From Nannobrachium achirus (lineage: Eukaryota > Chordata > Actinopteri > Myctophiformes > Myctophidae), in assembly GCA_963921795.1 (NCBI GenBank), contig OY997660.1, forward strand, positions 2,652,745 through 2,716,744: DNA of 64,000 nt, read 5' to 3'. Under the pieces are notes generated by a model. That model searched no databases. It saw only the letters and a program-made list of their open reading frames with translations, and was not told the origin of the DNA. Shown piece by piece: positions 47,501 to 61,085 of this stretch; the first letter of the stretch is position 1; every line of letters starts with the position of its first letter. A program made the translations under genes and the position numbers.

Positions 47501-48549
47501 TACCAAGGCCCAAGGGGGAAGGGCCTTCATTATTTCATACTTTAGCTATTCAAAAATAGCAGATCTACAAGCTCACAGCGCGGCACCGAGTGCCGCGCTG
47601 CAAGCTTGTAGATCTGCTATTTTTGAAAAAGTGTGAAAATTTGTGCAAATCTTTGAATACATGTATTTTTTAAGCAACTCAGATTTTGCTTCTGGGGGGG
47701 TCCCTGGAACTACATATTTTGAGATGGGGGTCCCTGGCCAAATACATATCATTTTGGGGGTCCTTCACATGAAAAGTTTGAGCACCACTGACATAGAAAC
47801 ATAGGTTAAAAAAAGGAGTAGCAGATCTACAAGCTCGCAGCGCTGCACTCAAGCCGCACTGTGAGCTTTGTATATCTGCTATTTTTCAATAGTTAAAGCA
47901 GAAAATAACGTGTAGCGTTCCCAGTCTAAATGGGTTAAACCCCCTCCCCCTATGAAGAACATTCATGGGGGGCCCGCAGTGAATCCTTGTACAAAATGGT
48001 CACTTCAACAAGATATTCTAATTATATTCTCCACACTTGTATTCTCCCCATCTTGACAGAATGGTATATTACCAGGTTCCGCAGGTCAGCTGCACAGGTG
48101 CAATGCATTATTGTTAATTGTGGCACGTTTACTAACATGCCAAGTTTAGCTGCACTTGAACAACCGTTCCAGGCTGCCATATCCAGCCCAAGAAACCATA
48201 GAAACAGGGGGATAAAATAGAATGTACTTAAAATAAATGTATCATGCCTGTTGCTAAGGTATGGCAACATGACTGGTGTCTTGTGCAAGACACCAGTCAT
48301 GTTGCCATACCTTAGCTTGTTCTGAACTGACGACACTGTAATTGCTGTTAAACCCAACTGGGTTTTCTAAAATCTCACCTGCACAACCCGAGTTAATATT
48401 ATTCAGTTCAAATGTATTGTTTCTTTTAAATACTGTTAAAAACTGTATACACAAGGGAACGGGACTTCCTGGTCACGTGATCTACCGTTGCATTATGGGA
48501 AATGGAGTCTTTCTCTTCACCCGCACCCACTCTGCCAGTTGAGTGGGAC

Positions 48550-50700
48550 TGAGTTACCAAGGCCCAAGGGGGAAGGGCCTTCATTATTTCATACTTTAGC
48601 TATTCAAAAATAGCAGATCTACAAGCTCACAGCGCGGCACCGAGTGCCGCGCTGCAAGCTTGTAGATCTGCTATTTTTGAAAAAGTGTGAAAATTTGTGC
48701 AAGTCTTTGAATACATGTATTTTTTAAGCAACTCAGATTTTGCTTCTGGGGGGTCCCTGGAACTACATATTTTGAGATGGGGGTCCCTGGCCAAATACAT
48801 ATCATTTTGGGGGTCCTTCACATGAAAAAGTTTGAGCACCACTGACATAGAAACATAGGTTAAAAAAAGGAGTGGCAGATCTACAAGCTCGCAGCGCTGC
48901 ACTCAAGCCGCACTGTGAGCTTTGTATATCTGCTATTTTTCAATCGTTAAAGCAGAAAATAACGTGTAGCGTTCCCAGTCTAAATGGGTTAAACCCCCTC
49001 CCCCTATGAAGAACATTCATGGGGGGCCCGCAGTGAATCCTTGTACAAAATGGTCACTTCAGCAAGATATTCTAATTATATTCTCCACACTTGTATTCTC
49101 CCCATCTTGACAGAATGGTATATTCCCAGGTTCCGCAGGTCAGCTGCACAGGTGCAATGCATTATTGTTAATTGTGGCACGTTTACTAACATGCCAAGTT
49201 TAGCTGCACTTGAACAACCGTTCCAGGCTGCCATATCCAGCCCAAGAAACCATAGAAACAGGGGGATAAAATAGAATGTACTTAAAATAAATGTATCATG
49301 CCTGTTGCTAAGGTATGGCAACATGACTGGTGTCTTGTGCAAGACACCAGTCATGTTGCCATACCTTAGCTTGTTCTGAACTGACGACACTGTAATTGCT
49401 GTTAAACCCAACTGGGTTTTCTAAAATCTCACCTGCACAACCCGAGTTAATATTATTCAGTTCAAATGTATTGTTTCTTTTAAATACTGTTAAAAACTGT
49501 ATACACAAGAGAACGGGACTTCCTGGTCACGTGATCTACCGTTGCATTATGGGAAATGGAGTCTTTCTCTTCACCCGCACCCACTCTGCCAGTTGAGTGG
49601 GACTGAGTTACCAAGGCCCAAGGGGGAAGGGCCTTCATTATTTCATACTTTAGCTATTCAAAAATAGCAGATCTACAAGCTCACAGCGCGGCACCGAGTG
49701 CCGCGCTGCGAGCTTGTAGATCTGCTATTTTTGAAAAAGTGTGAAAATTTGTGCAAATCTTTGAATACATGTATTTTTTAAGCAACTCAGATTTTGCTTC
49801 TGGGGGGTCCCTGGAACTACATATTTTGAGATGGGGGTCCCTGGCCAAATACATATCATTTTGGGGGTCCTTCACATGAAAAAGTTTGAGCACCACTGAC
49901 ATAGAAACATAGGTTAAAAAAAGGAGTAGCAGATCTACAAGCTCGCAGCGCTGCACTCAAGCCGCACTTTGAGCTTTGTATATCTGCTATTTTTCAATAG
50001 TTAAAGCAGAAAATAACGTGTAGCGTTCCCAGTCTAAATGGGTTAAACCCCCTCCCCCTATGAAGAACATTCATGGGGGGCCCGCAGTGAATCCTTGTAC
50101 AAAATGGTCACTTCAACAAGATATTCTAATTATATTCTCCACATTTGTATTCTCCCCATCTTGACAGAATGGTATATTCCCAGGTTCCGCAGGTCAGCTG
50201 CACAGGTGCAATGCATTATTGTTAATTGTGGCACGTTTACTAACATGCCAAGTTTAGCTGCACTTGAACAACCGTTCCAGGCTGCCATATCCAGCCCAAG
50301 AAACCATAGAAACAGGGGGATAAAATAGAATTTACTTAAAATAAATGTATCATGCCTGTTGCTAAGGTATGGCAACATGACTGGTGTCTTGTGCAAGACA
50401 CCAGTCATGTTGCCATACCTTTGCTTGTTCTGAACTGACGACACTGTAATTGCTGTTAAACCCAACTGGGTTTTCTAAAATCTCACCTGCACAACCCGAG
50501 TTAATATTATTCAGTTCAGATGTATTGTTTCTTTTAAATACTGTTAAAAACTGTATACACAAGAGAACGGGACTTCCTGGTCACGTGATCTACCGTTGCA
50601 TTATGGGAAATGGAGTCTTTCTCTTCACCCGCACCCACTCTGCCAGTTGAGTGGGACTGAGTTACCAAGGCCCAAGGGGGAAGGGCCTTCATTATTTCAT
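48550..50700. repeat. Segment duplicated 13,400 bp to the right (about 61950-64000)
   Basis: Rare variants recur at a constant shift of 13,400 bp: GAGTGGCAGATC (48871, 62271), CAATCGTTAAAG (48951, 62342), TTCAGCAAG (49059, 62459), TGCGAGCTTG (49708, 63108), ACATTTGTATTC (50142, 63542) and CCTTTGCTTG (50418, 63818). This is a multi-monomer block copied within the array. Confidence 0.88.
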
Positions 50701-53700
50701 ACTTTAGCTATTCAAAAATAGCAGATCTACAAGCTCACAGCGCGGCACCGAGTGCCGCGCTGCGAGCTTGTAGATCTGCTATTTTTGAAAAAGTGTGAAA
50801 ATTTGTGCAAATCTTTGAATACATGTATTTTTTAAGCAACTCAGATTTTGCTTCTGGGGGGGTCCCTGGAACTACATATTTTGAGATGGGGGTCCCTGGC
50901 CAAATACATATCATTTTGGGGGTCCTTCACATGAAAAGGTTTGAGCACCACTGACATAGAAACATAGGTTAAAAAAGGAGTAGCAGATCTACAAGCTCGC
51001 AGCGCTGCACTCAAGCCGCACTGTGAGCTTTGTATATCTGCTATTTTTCAAAAGTTAAAGCAGAAAATAACGTGTAGCGTTCCCAGTCTAAATGGGTTAA
51101 ACCCCCTCCCCCTATGGAGAACATTCATGGGGGGCCCGCAGTGAATCCTTGTACAAAATGGTCACTTAAACAAGATATTCTAATTATATTCTCCACACTT
51201 GTATTCTCCCCATCTTGACAGAATGGTATATTCCCAGGTTCCGCAGGTCAGCTGCACAGGTGCAATGCATTATTGTTAATTGTGGCACGTTTACTAACAT
51301 GCCAAGTTTAGCTGCACTTGAACAACCGTTCCAGGCTGCCATATCCAGCCCAAGAAACCATAGAAACAGGGGGATAAAATAGAATTTACTTAAAATAAAT
51401 GTATCATGCCTGTTGCTAAGGTATGGCAACATGACTGGTGTCTTGTGCAAGACACCAGTCATGTTGCCATACCTTAGCTTGTTCTGAACTGACGACACTG
51501 TAATTGCTGTTAAACCCAACTGGGTTTTCTAAAATCTCACCTGCACAACCCGAGTTAATATTATTCAGGTCAAATGTATTGTTTCTTTTAAATACTGTTA
51601 AAAACTGTATACACAAGAGAACGGGACTTCCTGGTCACGTGATCTACCGTTGCATTATGGGAAATGGAGTCTTTCTCTTCACCCGCACCCACTCTGCCAG
51701 TTGAGTGGGACTGAGTTACCAAGGCCCAAGGGGGAGGGGCCTTCATTATTTCATACTTTAGCTATTCAAAAATAGCAGATCTACAAGCTCACAGCGCGGC
51801 ACCGAGTGCCGCGCTGCAAGCTTGTAGATCTGCTATTTTTGAAAAAGTGTGAAAATTTGTGCAAATCTTTGAATACATGTATTTTTTAAGCAACTCAGAT
51901 TTTGCTTCTGGGGGGTCCCTGGAACTACATATTTTGAGATGGGGGTCCCTGGCCAAATACATATCATTTTGGGGGTCCTTCACATGAAAAAGTTTGAGCA
52001 CCACTGACATAGAAACATAGGTTAAAAAAAGGAGTAGCAGATCTACAAGCTCGCAGCGCTGCACTCAAGCCGCACTGTGAGCTTTGTATATCTGCTATTT
52101 TTCAATAGTTAAAGCAGAAAATAACGTGTAGCGTTCCCAGTCTAAATGGGTTAAACCCCCTCCCCCTATGAAGAACATTCATGGGGGGCCCGCAGTGAAT
52201 CCTTGTACAAAATGGTCACTTCAACAAGATATTCTAATTATATTCTCCACACTTGTATTCTCCCCATCTTGACAGAATGGTATATTCCCAGGTTCCGCAG
52301 GTCAGCTGCACAGGTGCAATGCATTATTGTTAATTGTGGCACGTTTACTAACATGCCAAGTTTAGCTGCACTTGAACAACCGTTCCAGGCTGCCATATCC
52401 AGCCCAAGAAACCATAGAAACAGGGGGATAAAATAGAATGTACTTAAAATAAATGTATCATGCCTGTTGCTAAGGTATGGCAACATGACTGGTGTCTTGT
52501 GCAAGACACCAGTCATGTTGCCATACCTTAGCTTGTTCTGAACTGACGACACTGTAATTGCTGTTAAACCCAACTGGGTTTTCTAAAATCTCACCTGCAC
52601 AACCCGAGTTAATATTATTCAGTTCAAATGTATTGTTTCTTTTAAATACTGTTAAAAACTGTATACACAAGAGAACGGGACTTCCTGGTCACGTGATCTA
52701 CCGTTGCATTATGGGAAATGGAGTCTTTCTCTTCACCCGCACCCACTCTGCCAGTTGAGTGGGACTGAGTTACCAAGGCCCAAGGGGGAAGGGCCTTCAT
52801 TATTTCATACTTTAGCTATTCAAAAATAGCAGATCTACAAGCTCACAGCGCGGCACCGAGTGCTGCGCTGCGAGCTTGTAGATCTGCTATTTTTGAAAAA
52901 GTGTGAAAATTTGTGCAAATCTTTGAATACATGTATTTTTTAAGCAACTCAGATTTTGCTTCTGGGGGGTCCCTGGAACTACATATTTTGAGATGGGGGT
53001 CCCTGGCCAAATACATATCATTTTGGGGGTCCTTCACATGAAAAAGTTTGAGCACCACTGACATAGAAACATAGGTTAAAAAAAGGAGTAGCAGATCTAC
53101 AAGCTCGCAGCGCTGCACTCAAGCCGCACTGTGAGCTTCGTATATCTGCTATTTTTCAATAGTTAAAGCAGAAAATAACGTGTAGCGTTCCCAGTCTAAA
53201 TGGGTTAAACCCCCTCCCCCTATGAAGAACATTCATGGGGGGCCCGCAGTGAATCCTTGTACAAAATGGTCACTTCAACAAGATATTCTAATTATATTCT
53301 CCACACTTGTATTCTCCCCATCTTGACAGAATGGTATATTCCCAGGTTCCGCAGGTCAGCTGCACAGGTGCAATGCATTAGTGTTAATTGTGGCACGTTT
53401 ACTAACATGCCAAGTTTAGCTGCACTTGAACAATCGTTCCAGGCTGCCATATCCAGCCCAAGAAACCATAGAAACAGGGGGATAAAATAGAATGTACTTA
53501 AAATAAATGTATCATGCCTGTTGCTAAGGTATGGCAACATGACTGGTGTCTTGTGCAAGACACCAGTCATGTTGCCATACCTTAGCTTGTTCTGAACTGA
53601 CGACACTGTAATTGCTGTTAAACCCAACTGGGTTTTCTAAAATCTCACCTGCACAACCCGAGTTAATATTATTCAGTTCAAATGTATTGTTTCTTTTAAA

Positions 53701-56700
53701 TACTGTTAAAAACTGTATACACAAGAGAACGGGACTTCCTGGTCACGTGATCTACCGTTGCATTATGGGAAATGGAGTCTTTCTCTTCACCCGCACCCAC
53801 TCTGCCAGTTGAGTGGGACTGAGTTACCAAGGCCCAAGGGGGAAGGGCCTTCATTATTTCATACTTTAGCTATTCAAAAATAGCAGATCTACAAGCTCAC
53901 AGCGCGGCACCGAGTGCTGCGCTGCGAGCTTGTAGATCTGCTATTTTTGAAAAAGTGTGAAAATTTGTGCAAATCTTTGAATACATGTATTTTTTAAGCA
54001 ACTCAGATTTTGCTTCTGGGGGGTCCCTGGAACTACATATTTTGAGATGGGGGTCCCTGGCCAAATACATATCATTTTGGGGGTCCTTCACATGAAAAAG
54101 TTTGAGCACCACTGACATAGAAACATAGGTTAAAAAAAGGAGTAGCAGATCTACAAGCTCGCAGCGCTGCACTCAAGCCGCACTGTGAGCTTCGTATATC
54201 TGCTATTTTTCAATAGTTAAAGCAGAAAATAACGTGTAGCGTTCCCAGTCTAAATGGGTTAAACCCCCTCCCCCTATGAAGAACATTCATGGGGGGCCCG
54301 CAGTGAATCCTTGTACAAAATGGTCACTTCAACAAGATATTCTAATTATATTCTCCACACTTGTATTCTCCCCATCTTGACAGAATGGTATATTCCCAGG
54401 TTCCGCAGGTCAGCTGCACAGGTGCAATGCATTAGTGTTAATTGTGGCACGTTTACTAACATGCCAAGTTTAGCTGCACTTGAACAATCGTTCCAGGCTG
54501 CCATATCCAGCCCAAGAAACCATAGAAACAGGGGGATAAAATAGAATGTACTTAAAATAAATGTATCATGCCTGTTGCTAAGGTATGGCAACATGACTGG
54601 TGTCTTGTGCAAGACACCAGTCATGTTGCCATACCTTAGCTTGTTCTGAACTGACGACACTGTAATTGCTGTTAAACCCAACTGGGTTTTCTAAAATCTC
54701 ACCTGCACAACCCGAGTTAATATTATTCAGTTCAAATGTATTGTTTCTTTTAAATACTGTTAAAAACTGTATACACAAGAGAACGGGACTTCCTGGTCAC
54801 GTGATCTACCGTTGCATTATGGGAAATGGAGTCTTTCTCTTCACCCGCACCCACTCTGCCAGTTGAGTGGGACTGAGTTACCAAGGCCCAAGGGGGAGGG
54901 GCCTTCATTAATTCATACTTTAGCTATTCAAAAATAGCAGATCTACAAGCTCACAGCGCCTGCTATTTTTGAAAAAGTGTGAAAATTTGTGCAAATCTTT
55001 GAATACATCTATTTTTTAAGCAACTCAGATTTTGCTTCTGGGGGGTCCCTGGAACTACATATTTTGAGATGGGGGTCCCTGGCCAAATACATATCATTTT
55101 GGGGGTCCTTCACATGAAAAAGTTTGAGCACCACTGACATAGAAACATAGGTTAAAAAAAGGAGTAGCAGATCTACAAGCTCGCAGCGCTGCACTCAAGC
55201 CGCACTGTGAGCTTTGTATATCTGCTATTTTTCAATAGTTAAAGCAGAAAATAACGTGTAGCGTTCCCAGTCTAAATGGGTTAAACCCCCTCCCCCTATG
55301 AAGAACATTCATGGGGGGCCCGCAGTGAATCCTTGTACAAAATGGTCACTTCAACAAGATATTCTAATTATATTCTCCACACTTGTATTCTCCCCATCTT
55401 GACAGAATGGTATATTCCCAGGTTCCGCAGGTCAGCTGCACAGGTGCAATGCATTATTGTTAATTGTGGCACGTTTACTAACATGCCAAGTTTAGCTGCA
55501 CTTGAACAATCGTTCCAGGCTGCCATATCCAGCCCAAGAAACCATAGAAACAGGGGGATAAAATAGAATGTACTTAAAATAAATGTATCATGCCTGTTGC
55601 TAAGGTATGGCAACATGACTGGTGTCTTGTGCAAGACACCAGTCATGTTGCCATACCTTAGCTTGTTCTGAACTGACGACACTGTAATTGCTGTTAAACC
55701 CAACTGGGTTTTCTAAAATCTCACCTGCACAACCCGAGTTAATATTATTCAGTTCAAATGTATTGTTTCTTTTAAATACTGTTAAAAACTGTATACACAA
55801 GAGAACGGGACTTCCTGGTCACGTGATCTACCGTTGCATTATGGGAAATGGAGTCTTTCTCTTCACCCGCACCCACTCTGCCAGTTGAGTGGGACTGAGT
55901 TACCAAGGCCCAAGGGGGAGGGGCCTTCATTAATTCATACTTTAGCTATTCAAAAATAGCAGATCTACAAGCTCACAGCGCCTGCTATTTTTGAAAAAGT
56001 GTGAAAATTTGTGCAAATCTTTGAATACATCTATTTTTTAAGCAACTCAGATTTTGCTTCTGGGGGGTCCCTGGAACTACATATTTTGAGATGGGGGTCC
56101 CTGGCCAAATACATATCATTTTGGGGGTCCTTCACATGAAAAAGTTTGAGCACCACTGACATAGAAACATAGGTTAAAAAAAGGAGTAGCAGATCTACAA
56201 GCTCGCAGCGCTGCACTCAAGCCGCACTGTGAGCTTTGTATATCTGCTATTTTTCAATAGTTAAAGCAGAAAATAACGTGTAGCGTTCCCAGTCTAAATG
56301 GGTTAAACCCCTTCCCCCTATGAAGAACATTCATGGGGGGCCCGCAGTGAATCCTTGTACAAAATGGTCACTTCAACAAGATATTCTAATTATATTCTCC
56401 ACACTTGTATTCTCCCCATCTTGACAGAATGGTATATTCCCAGGTTCCGCAGGTCAGCTGCACAGGTGCAATGCATTATTGTTAATTGTGGCACGTTTAC
56501 TAACATGCCAAGTTTAGCTGCACTTGAACAACCGTTCCAGGCTGCCATATCCAGCCCAAGAAACCATAGAAACAGGGGGATAAAATAGAATGTACTTAAA
56601 ATAAATGTATCATGCCTGTTGCTAAGGTATGGCAACATGACTGGTGTCTTGTGCAAGACACCAGTCATGTTGCCATACCTTAGCTTGTTCTGAACTGACG

Positions 56701-59700
56701 ACACTGTAATTGCTGTTAAACCCAACTGGGTTTTCTAAAATCTCACCTGCACAACCCGAGTTAATATTATTCAGTTCAAATGTATTGTTTCTTTTAAATA
56801 CTGTTAAAAACTGTATACACAAGGGAACGGGACTTCCTGGTCACGTGATCTACCGTTGCATTATGGGAAATGGAGTCTTTCTCTTCACCCGCACCCACTC
56901 TGCCAGTTGAGTGGGACTGAGTTACCAAGGCCCAAGGGGGAAGGGCCTTCATTATTTCATACTTTAGCTATTCAAAAATAGCAGATCTACAAGCTCACAG
57001 CGCCTGCTATTTTTGAAAAAGTGTGAAAATTTGTGCAAATCTTTGAATACATCTATTTTTTAAGCAACTCAGATTTTGCTTCTGGGGGGTCCCTGGAACT
57101 ACATATTTTGAGATGGGGGTCCCTGGCCAAATACATATCATTTTGGGGGTCCTTCACATGAAAAAGTTTGAGCACCACTGACATAGAAACATAGGTTAAA
57201 AAAAGGAGTAGCAGATCTACAAGCTCGCAGCGCTGCACTCAAGCCGCACTGTGAGCTTTGTATATCTGCTATTTTTCAATAGTTAAAGCAGAAAATAACG
57301 TGTAGCGTTCCCAGTCTAAATGGGTTAAACCCCTTCCCCCTATGAAGAACATTCATGGGGGGCCCGCAGTGAATCCTTGTACAAAATGGTCACTTCAACA
57401 AGATATTCTAATTATATTCTCCACACTTGTATTCTCCCCATCTTGACAGAATGGTATATTCCCAGGTTCCGCAGGTCAGCTGCACAGGTGCAATGCATTA
57501 TTGTTAATTGTGGCACGTTTACTAACATGCCAAGTTTAGCTGCACTTGAACAACCGTTCCAGGCTGCCATATCCAGCCCAAGAAACCATAGAAACAGGGG
57601 GATAAAATAGAATGTACTTAAAATAAATGTATCATGCCTGTTGCTAAGGTATGGCAACATGACTGGTGTCTTGTGCAAGACACCAGTCATGTTGCCATAC
57701 CTTAGCTTGTTCTGAACTGACGACACTGTAATTGCTGTTAAACCCAACTGGGTTTTCTAAAATCTCACCTGCACAACCCGAGTTAATATTATTCAGTTCA
57801 AATGTATTGTTTCTTTTAAATACTGTTAAAAACTGTATACACAAGGGAACGGGACTTCCTGGTCACGTGATCTACCGTTGCATTATGGGAAATGGAGTCT
57901 TTCTCTTCACCCGCACCCACTCTGCCAGTTGAGTGGGACTGAGTTACCAAGGCCCAAGGGGGAAGGGCCTTCATTATTTCATACTTTAGCTATTCAAAAA
58001 TAGCAGATCTACAAGCTCACAGCGCGGCACCGAGTGCCGCGCTGCAAGCTTGTAGATCTGCTATTTTTGAAAAAGTGTGAAAATTTGTGCAAATCTTTGA
58101 ATACATGTATTTTTTAAGCAACTCAGATTTTGCTTCTGGGGGGGTCCCTGGAACTACATATTTTGAGATGGGGGTCCCTGGCCAAATACATATCATTTTG
58201 GGGGTCCTTCACATGAAAAGTTTGAGCACCACTGACATAGAAACATAGGTTAAAAAAAGGAGTAGCAGATCTACAAGCTCGCAGCGCTGCACTCAAGCCG
58301 CAGTGAGCTTTGTATATCTGCTATTTTTCAATAGTTAAAGCAGAAAATAACGTGTAGCGTTCCCAGTCTAAATGGGTTAAACCCCCTCCCCCTATGAAGA
58401 ACATTCATGGGGGGCCCGCAGTGAATCCTTGTACAAAATGGTCACTTCAACAAGATATTCTAATTATATTCTCCACACTTGTATTCTCCCCATCTTGACA
58501 GAATGGTATATTACCAGGTTCCGCAGGTCAGCTGCACAGGTGCAATGCATTATTGTTAATTGTGGCACGTTTACTAACATGCCAAGTTTAGCTGCACTTG
58601 AACAACCGTTCCAGGCTGCCATATCCAGCCCAAGAAACCATAGAAACAGGGGGATAAAATAGAATGTACTTAAAATAAATGTATCATGCCTGTTGCTAAG
58701 GTATGGCAACATGACTGGTGTCTTGTGCAAGACACCAGTCATGTTGCCATACCTTAGCTTGTTCTGAACTGACGACACTGTAATTGCTGTTAAACCCAAC
58801 TGGGTTTTCTAAAATCTCACCTGCACAACCCGAGTTAATATTATTCAGTTCAAATGTATTGTTTCTTTTAAATACTGTTAAAAACTGTATACACAAGAGA
58901 ACGGGACTTCCTGGTCACGTGATCTACCGTTGCATTATGGGAAATGGAGTCTTTCTCTTCACCCGCACCCACTCTGCCAGTTGAGTGGGACTGAGTTACC
59001 AAGGCCCAAGGGGGAGGGGCCTTCATTATTTCATACTTTAGCTATTCAAAAATAGCAGATCTACAAGCTCACAGCGCGGCACCGAGTGCCGCGCTGCAAG
59101 CTTGTAGATCTGCTATTTTTGAAAAAGTGTGAAAATTTGTGCAAATCTTTGAATACATGTATTTTTTAAGCAACTCAGATTTTGCTTCTGGGGGGTCCCT
59201 GGAACTACATATTTTGAGATGGGGGTCCCTGGCCAAATACATATCATTTTGGGGGTCCTTCACATGAAAAAGTTTGAGCACCACTGACATAGAAACATAG
59301 GTTAAAAAAAGGAGTAGCAGATCTACAAGCTCGCAGCGCTGCACTCAAGCCGCACTGTGAGCTTTGTATATCTGCTATTTTTCAATAGTTAAAGCAGAAA
59401 ATAACGTGTAGCGTTCCCAGTCTAAATGGGTTAAACCCCCTCCCCCTATGAAGAACATTCATGGGGGGCCCGCAGTGAATCCTTGTACAAAATGGTCACT
59501 TCAACAAGATATTCTAATTATATTCTCCACACTTGTATTCTCCCCATCTTGACAGAATGGTATATTCCCAGGTTCCGCAGGTCAGCTGCACAGGTGCAAT
59601 GCATTATTGTTAATTGTGGCACGTTTACTAACATGCCAAGTTTAGCTGCACTTGAACAACCATTCCAGGCTGCCATATCCAGCCCAAGAAACCATAGAAA

Positions 59701-61064
59701 CAGGGGGATAAAATAGAATTTACTTAAAATAAATGTATCATGCCTGTTGCTAAGGTATGGCAACATGACTGGTGTCTTGTGCAAGACACCAGTCATGTTG
59801 CCATACCTTAGCTTGTTCTGAACTGACGACACTGTAATTGCTGTTAAACCCAACTGGGTTTTCTAAAATCTCACCTGCACAACCCGAGTTAATATTATTC
59901 AGTTCAAATGTATTGTTTCTTTTAAATACTGTTAAAAACTGTATACACAAGAGAACGGGACTTCCTGGTCACGTGATCTACCGTTGCATTATGGGAAATG
60001 GAGTCTTTCTCTTCACCCGCACCCACTCTGCCAGTTGAGTGGGACTGAGTTACCAAGGCCCAAGGGGGAGGGGCCTTCATTATTTCATACTTTAGCTATT
60101 CAAAAATAGCAGATCTACAAGCTCACAGCGCGGCACCGAGTGCCGCGCTGCAAGCTTGTAGATCTGCTATTTTTGAAAAAGTGTGAAAATTTGTGCAAAT
60201 CTTTGAATACATGTATTTTTTAAGCAACTCAGATTTTGCTTCTGGGGGGTCCCTGGAACTACATATTTTGAGATGGGGGTCCCTGGCCAAATACATATCA
60301 TTTTGGGGGTCCTTCACATGAAAAAGTTTGAGGACCACTGACATAGAAACATAGGTTAAAAAAAGGAGTAGCAGATCTACAAGCTCGCAGCGCTGCACTC
60401 AAGCCGCACTGTGAGCTTTGTATATCTGCTATTTTTCAATAGTTAAAGCAGAAAATAACGTGTAGCGTTCCCAGTCTAAATGGGTTAAACCCCCTCCCCC
60501 TATGAAGAACATTCATGGGGGGCCCGCAGTGAATCCTTGTACAAAATGGTCACTTCAACAAGATATTCTAATTATATTCTCCACACTTGTATTCTCCCCA
60601 TCTTGACAGAATGGTATATTCCCAGGTTCCGCAGGTCAGCTGCACAGGTGCAATGCATTATTGTTAATTGTGGCACGTTTACTAACATGCCAAGTTTAGC
60701 TGCACTTGAACAACCGTTCCAGGCTGCCATATCCAGCCCAAGAAACCATAGAAACAGGGGGATAAAATAGAATGTACTTAAAATAAATGTATCATGCCTG
60801 TTGCTAAGGTATGGCAACATGACTGGTGTCTTGTGCAAGACACCAGTCATGTTGCCATACCTTAGCTTGTTCTGAACTGACGACACTGTAATTGCTGTTA
60901 AACCCAACTGGGTTTTCTAAAATCTCACCTGCACAACCCGAGTTAATATTATTCAGTTCAAATGTATTGTTTCTTTTAAATACTGTTAAAAACTGTATAC
61001 ACAAGAGAACGGGACTTCCTGGTCACGTGATCTACCGTTGCATTATGGGAAATGGAGTCTTTCT

Positions 61065-61085
61065 CTTCACCCGCAACTCAGATTT
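61065..61085. other. Junction of a 204-bp internal deletion in one monomer
   Basis: CTTCACCCGCAACTCAGATT joins the region after the ZNF143-like site to the middle of the GGGGGTCC side. It removes the end of the promoter-like region, all of hairpin A and its flank. The 850-bp monomer results. GCA is present at both parental breakpoints, so 3-bp microhomology is likely. Confidence 0.85.
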
